Positions 59,695 through 60,000 of a stretch of 60,000 nucleotides of DNA are shown here, piece by piece. A program made the translations under genes and the position numbers. Each line of letters opens with the position of its first letter. Positions within the stretch are counted from its first letter, which is position 1. This stretch comes from Hydractinia symbiolongicarpus (Eukaryota > Cnidaria > Hydrozoa > Anthoathecata > Hydractiniidae). The stretch covers positions 15,292,501-15,352,500 of the forward strand of contig NC_079886.1 in assembly GCF_029227915.1 (NCBI RefSeq), read 5' to 3'. The notes under the pieces were generated by a model, which was not told where the DNA came from, searched no databases, and saw only the letters and a list, made by a program, of their open reading frames with translations.

Positions 59695-60000
59695 GTAGGT
59701 GGTACTAACAAAGCAGCTGTACACCCCTCTCTTTTGAAAAAAGCAAACTCGTGGTTTTTTCCATTCTACCTCTATTCATAGTTTTTTATTAATGTTTCAC
59801 TGTCATAAATATAGTTTGGGGATGAGTTTATCACTTGAAAAATAAATACGTGTATTTGATTTTATAATGAAATTTTTCCTGTGTTATTTTTTGTATTAAA
59901 ACATCTTGAAAGACACAGGTGCTTTAATTTGCTAGTTTCGAAAACAACAGTTCAAATGATTATGTGCAATGAAGTGTACTGGAAGTGATTTTGTGAAAGC

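Overview
The window is AT-rich eukaryotic DNA with spliced genes (GT..AG introns, most exons 50-300 bp) embedded in dense transposable-element debris. The gene content is metazoan: a cysteine sulfinate/glutamate-type decarboxylase, a TUT1-like nuclear poly(A)/U polymerase and a Brambleberry/KAR5-like karyogamy protein. The repeat mix (Helitron-like elements, Crypton-type recombinase, Merlin, Tigger/pogo, DIRS, Penelope-like, PHD-finger LINEs) suggests an early-branching animal, most likely a hydrozoan cnidarian. This placement is inference; no host marker in the window fixes the species.

Layout. (1) 1-4.3 kb: no recognised gene; a non-autonomous Helitron-like element, a MITE and dispersed repeats. 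(2) 4.37-43.0 kb, + strand: one decarboxylase gene of at least 15 exons spread over about 39 kb. Its second and third exons lie among LINE and foldback debris. A 21.8-kb intron (12161-33915) holds a Crypton-type tyrosine recombinase, a roughly 6.1-kb compound element with Merlin transposase and DUF3987-like ATPase relics, a decayed CR1/L2-like LINE and Helitron-like fragments. Another intron carries a Tigger element. (3) 43.5-47.2 kb, - strand: an internally deleted DIRS retrotransposon with inverted terminal repeats, followed by a Penelope-like 3' end with a hammerhead-ribozyme-like motif. (4) 48.1-52.0 kb, + strand: a complete six-exon TUT1-like gene (729 codons). (5) 52-54 kb: no gene seen. 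(6) 54.0 kb to the window edge, + strand: a Brambleberry/KAR5-like gene, eight exons seen and continuing beyond the window.

The three host genes are not an operon and have unrelated roles: amino-acid decarboxylation, nuclear RNA 3'-end modification and nuclear-envelope fusion. Nearly every mobile ORF is broken by stops, frameshifts or deletions. The most unusual item is the interval 18608-24752. It is bounded by inverted copies of a CCAACGAG-type minisatellite, contains Merlin and DUF3987-like genes, and appears to split a LINE. Also notable are a perfect 14-bp inverted repeat flanking the tyrosine recombinase, and a hammerhead-like fold in the Penelope tail. All exon coordinates were read by eye from frame and splice-site agreement and have no transcript support.
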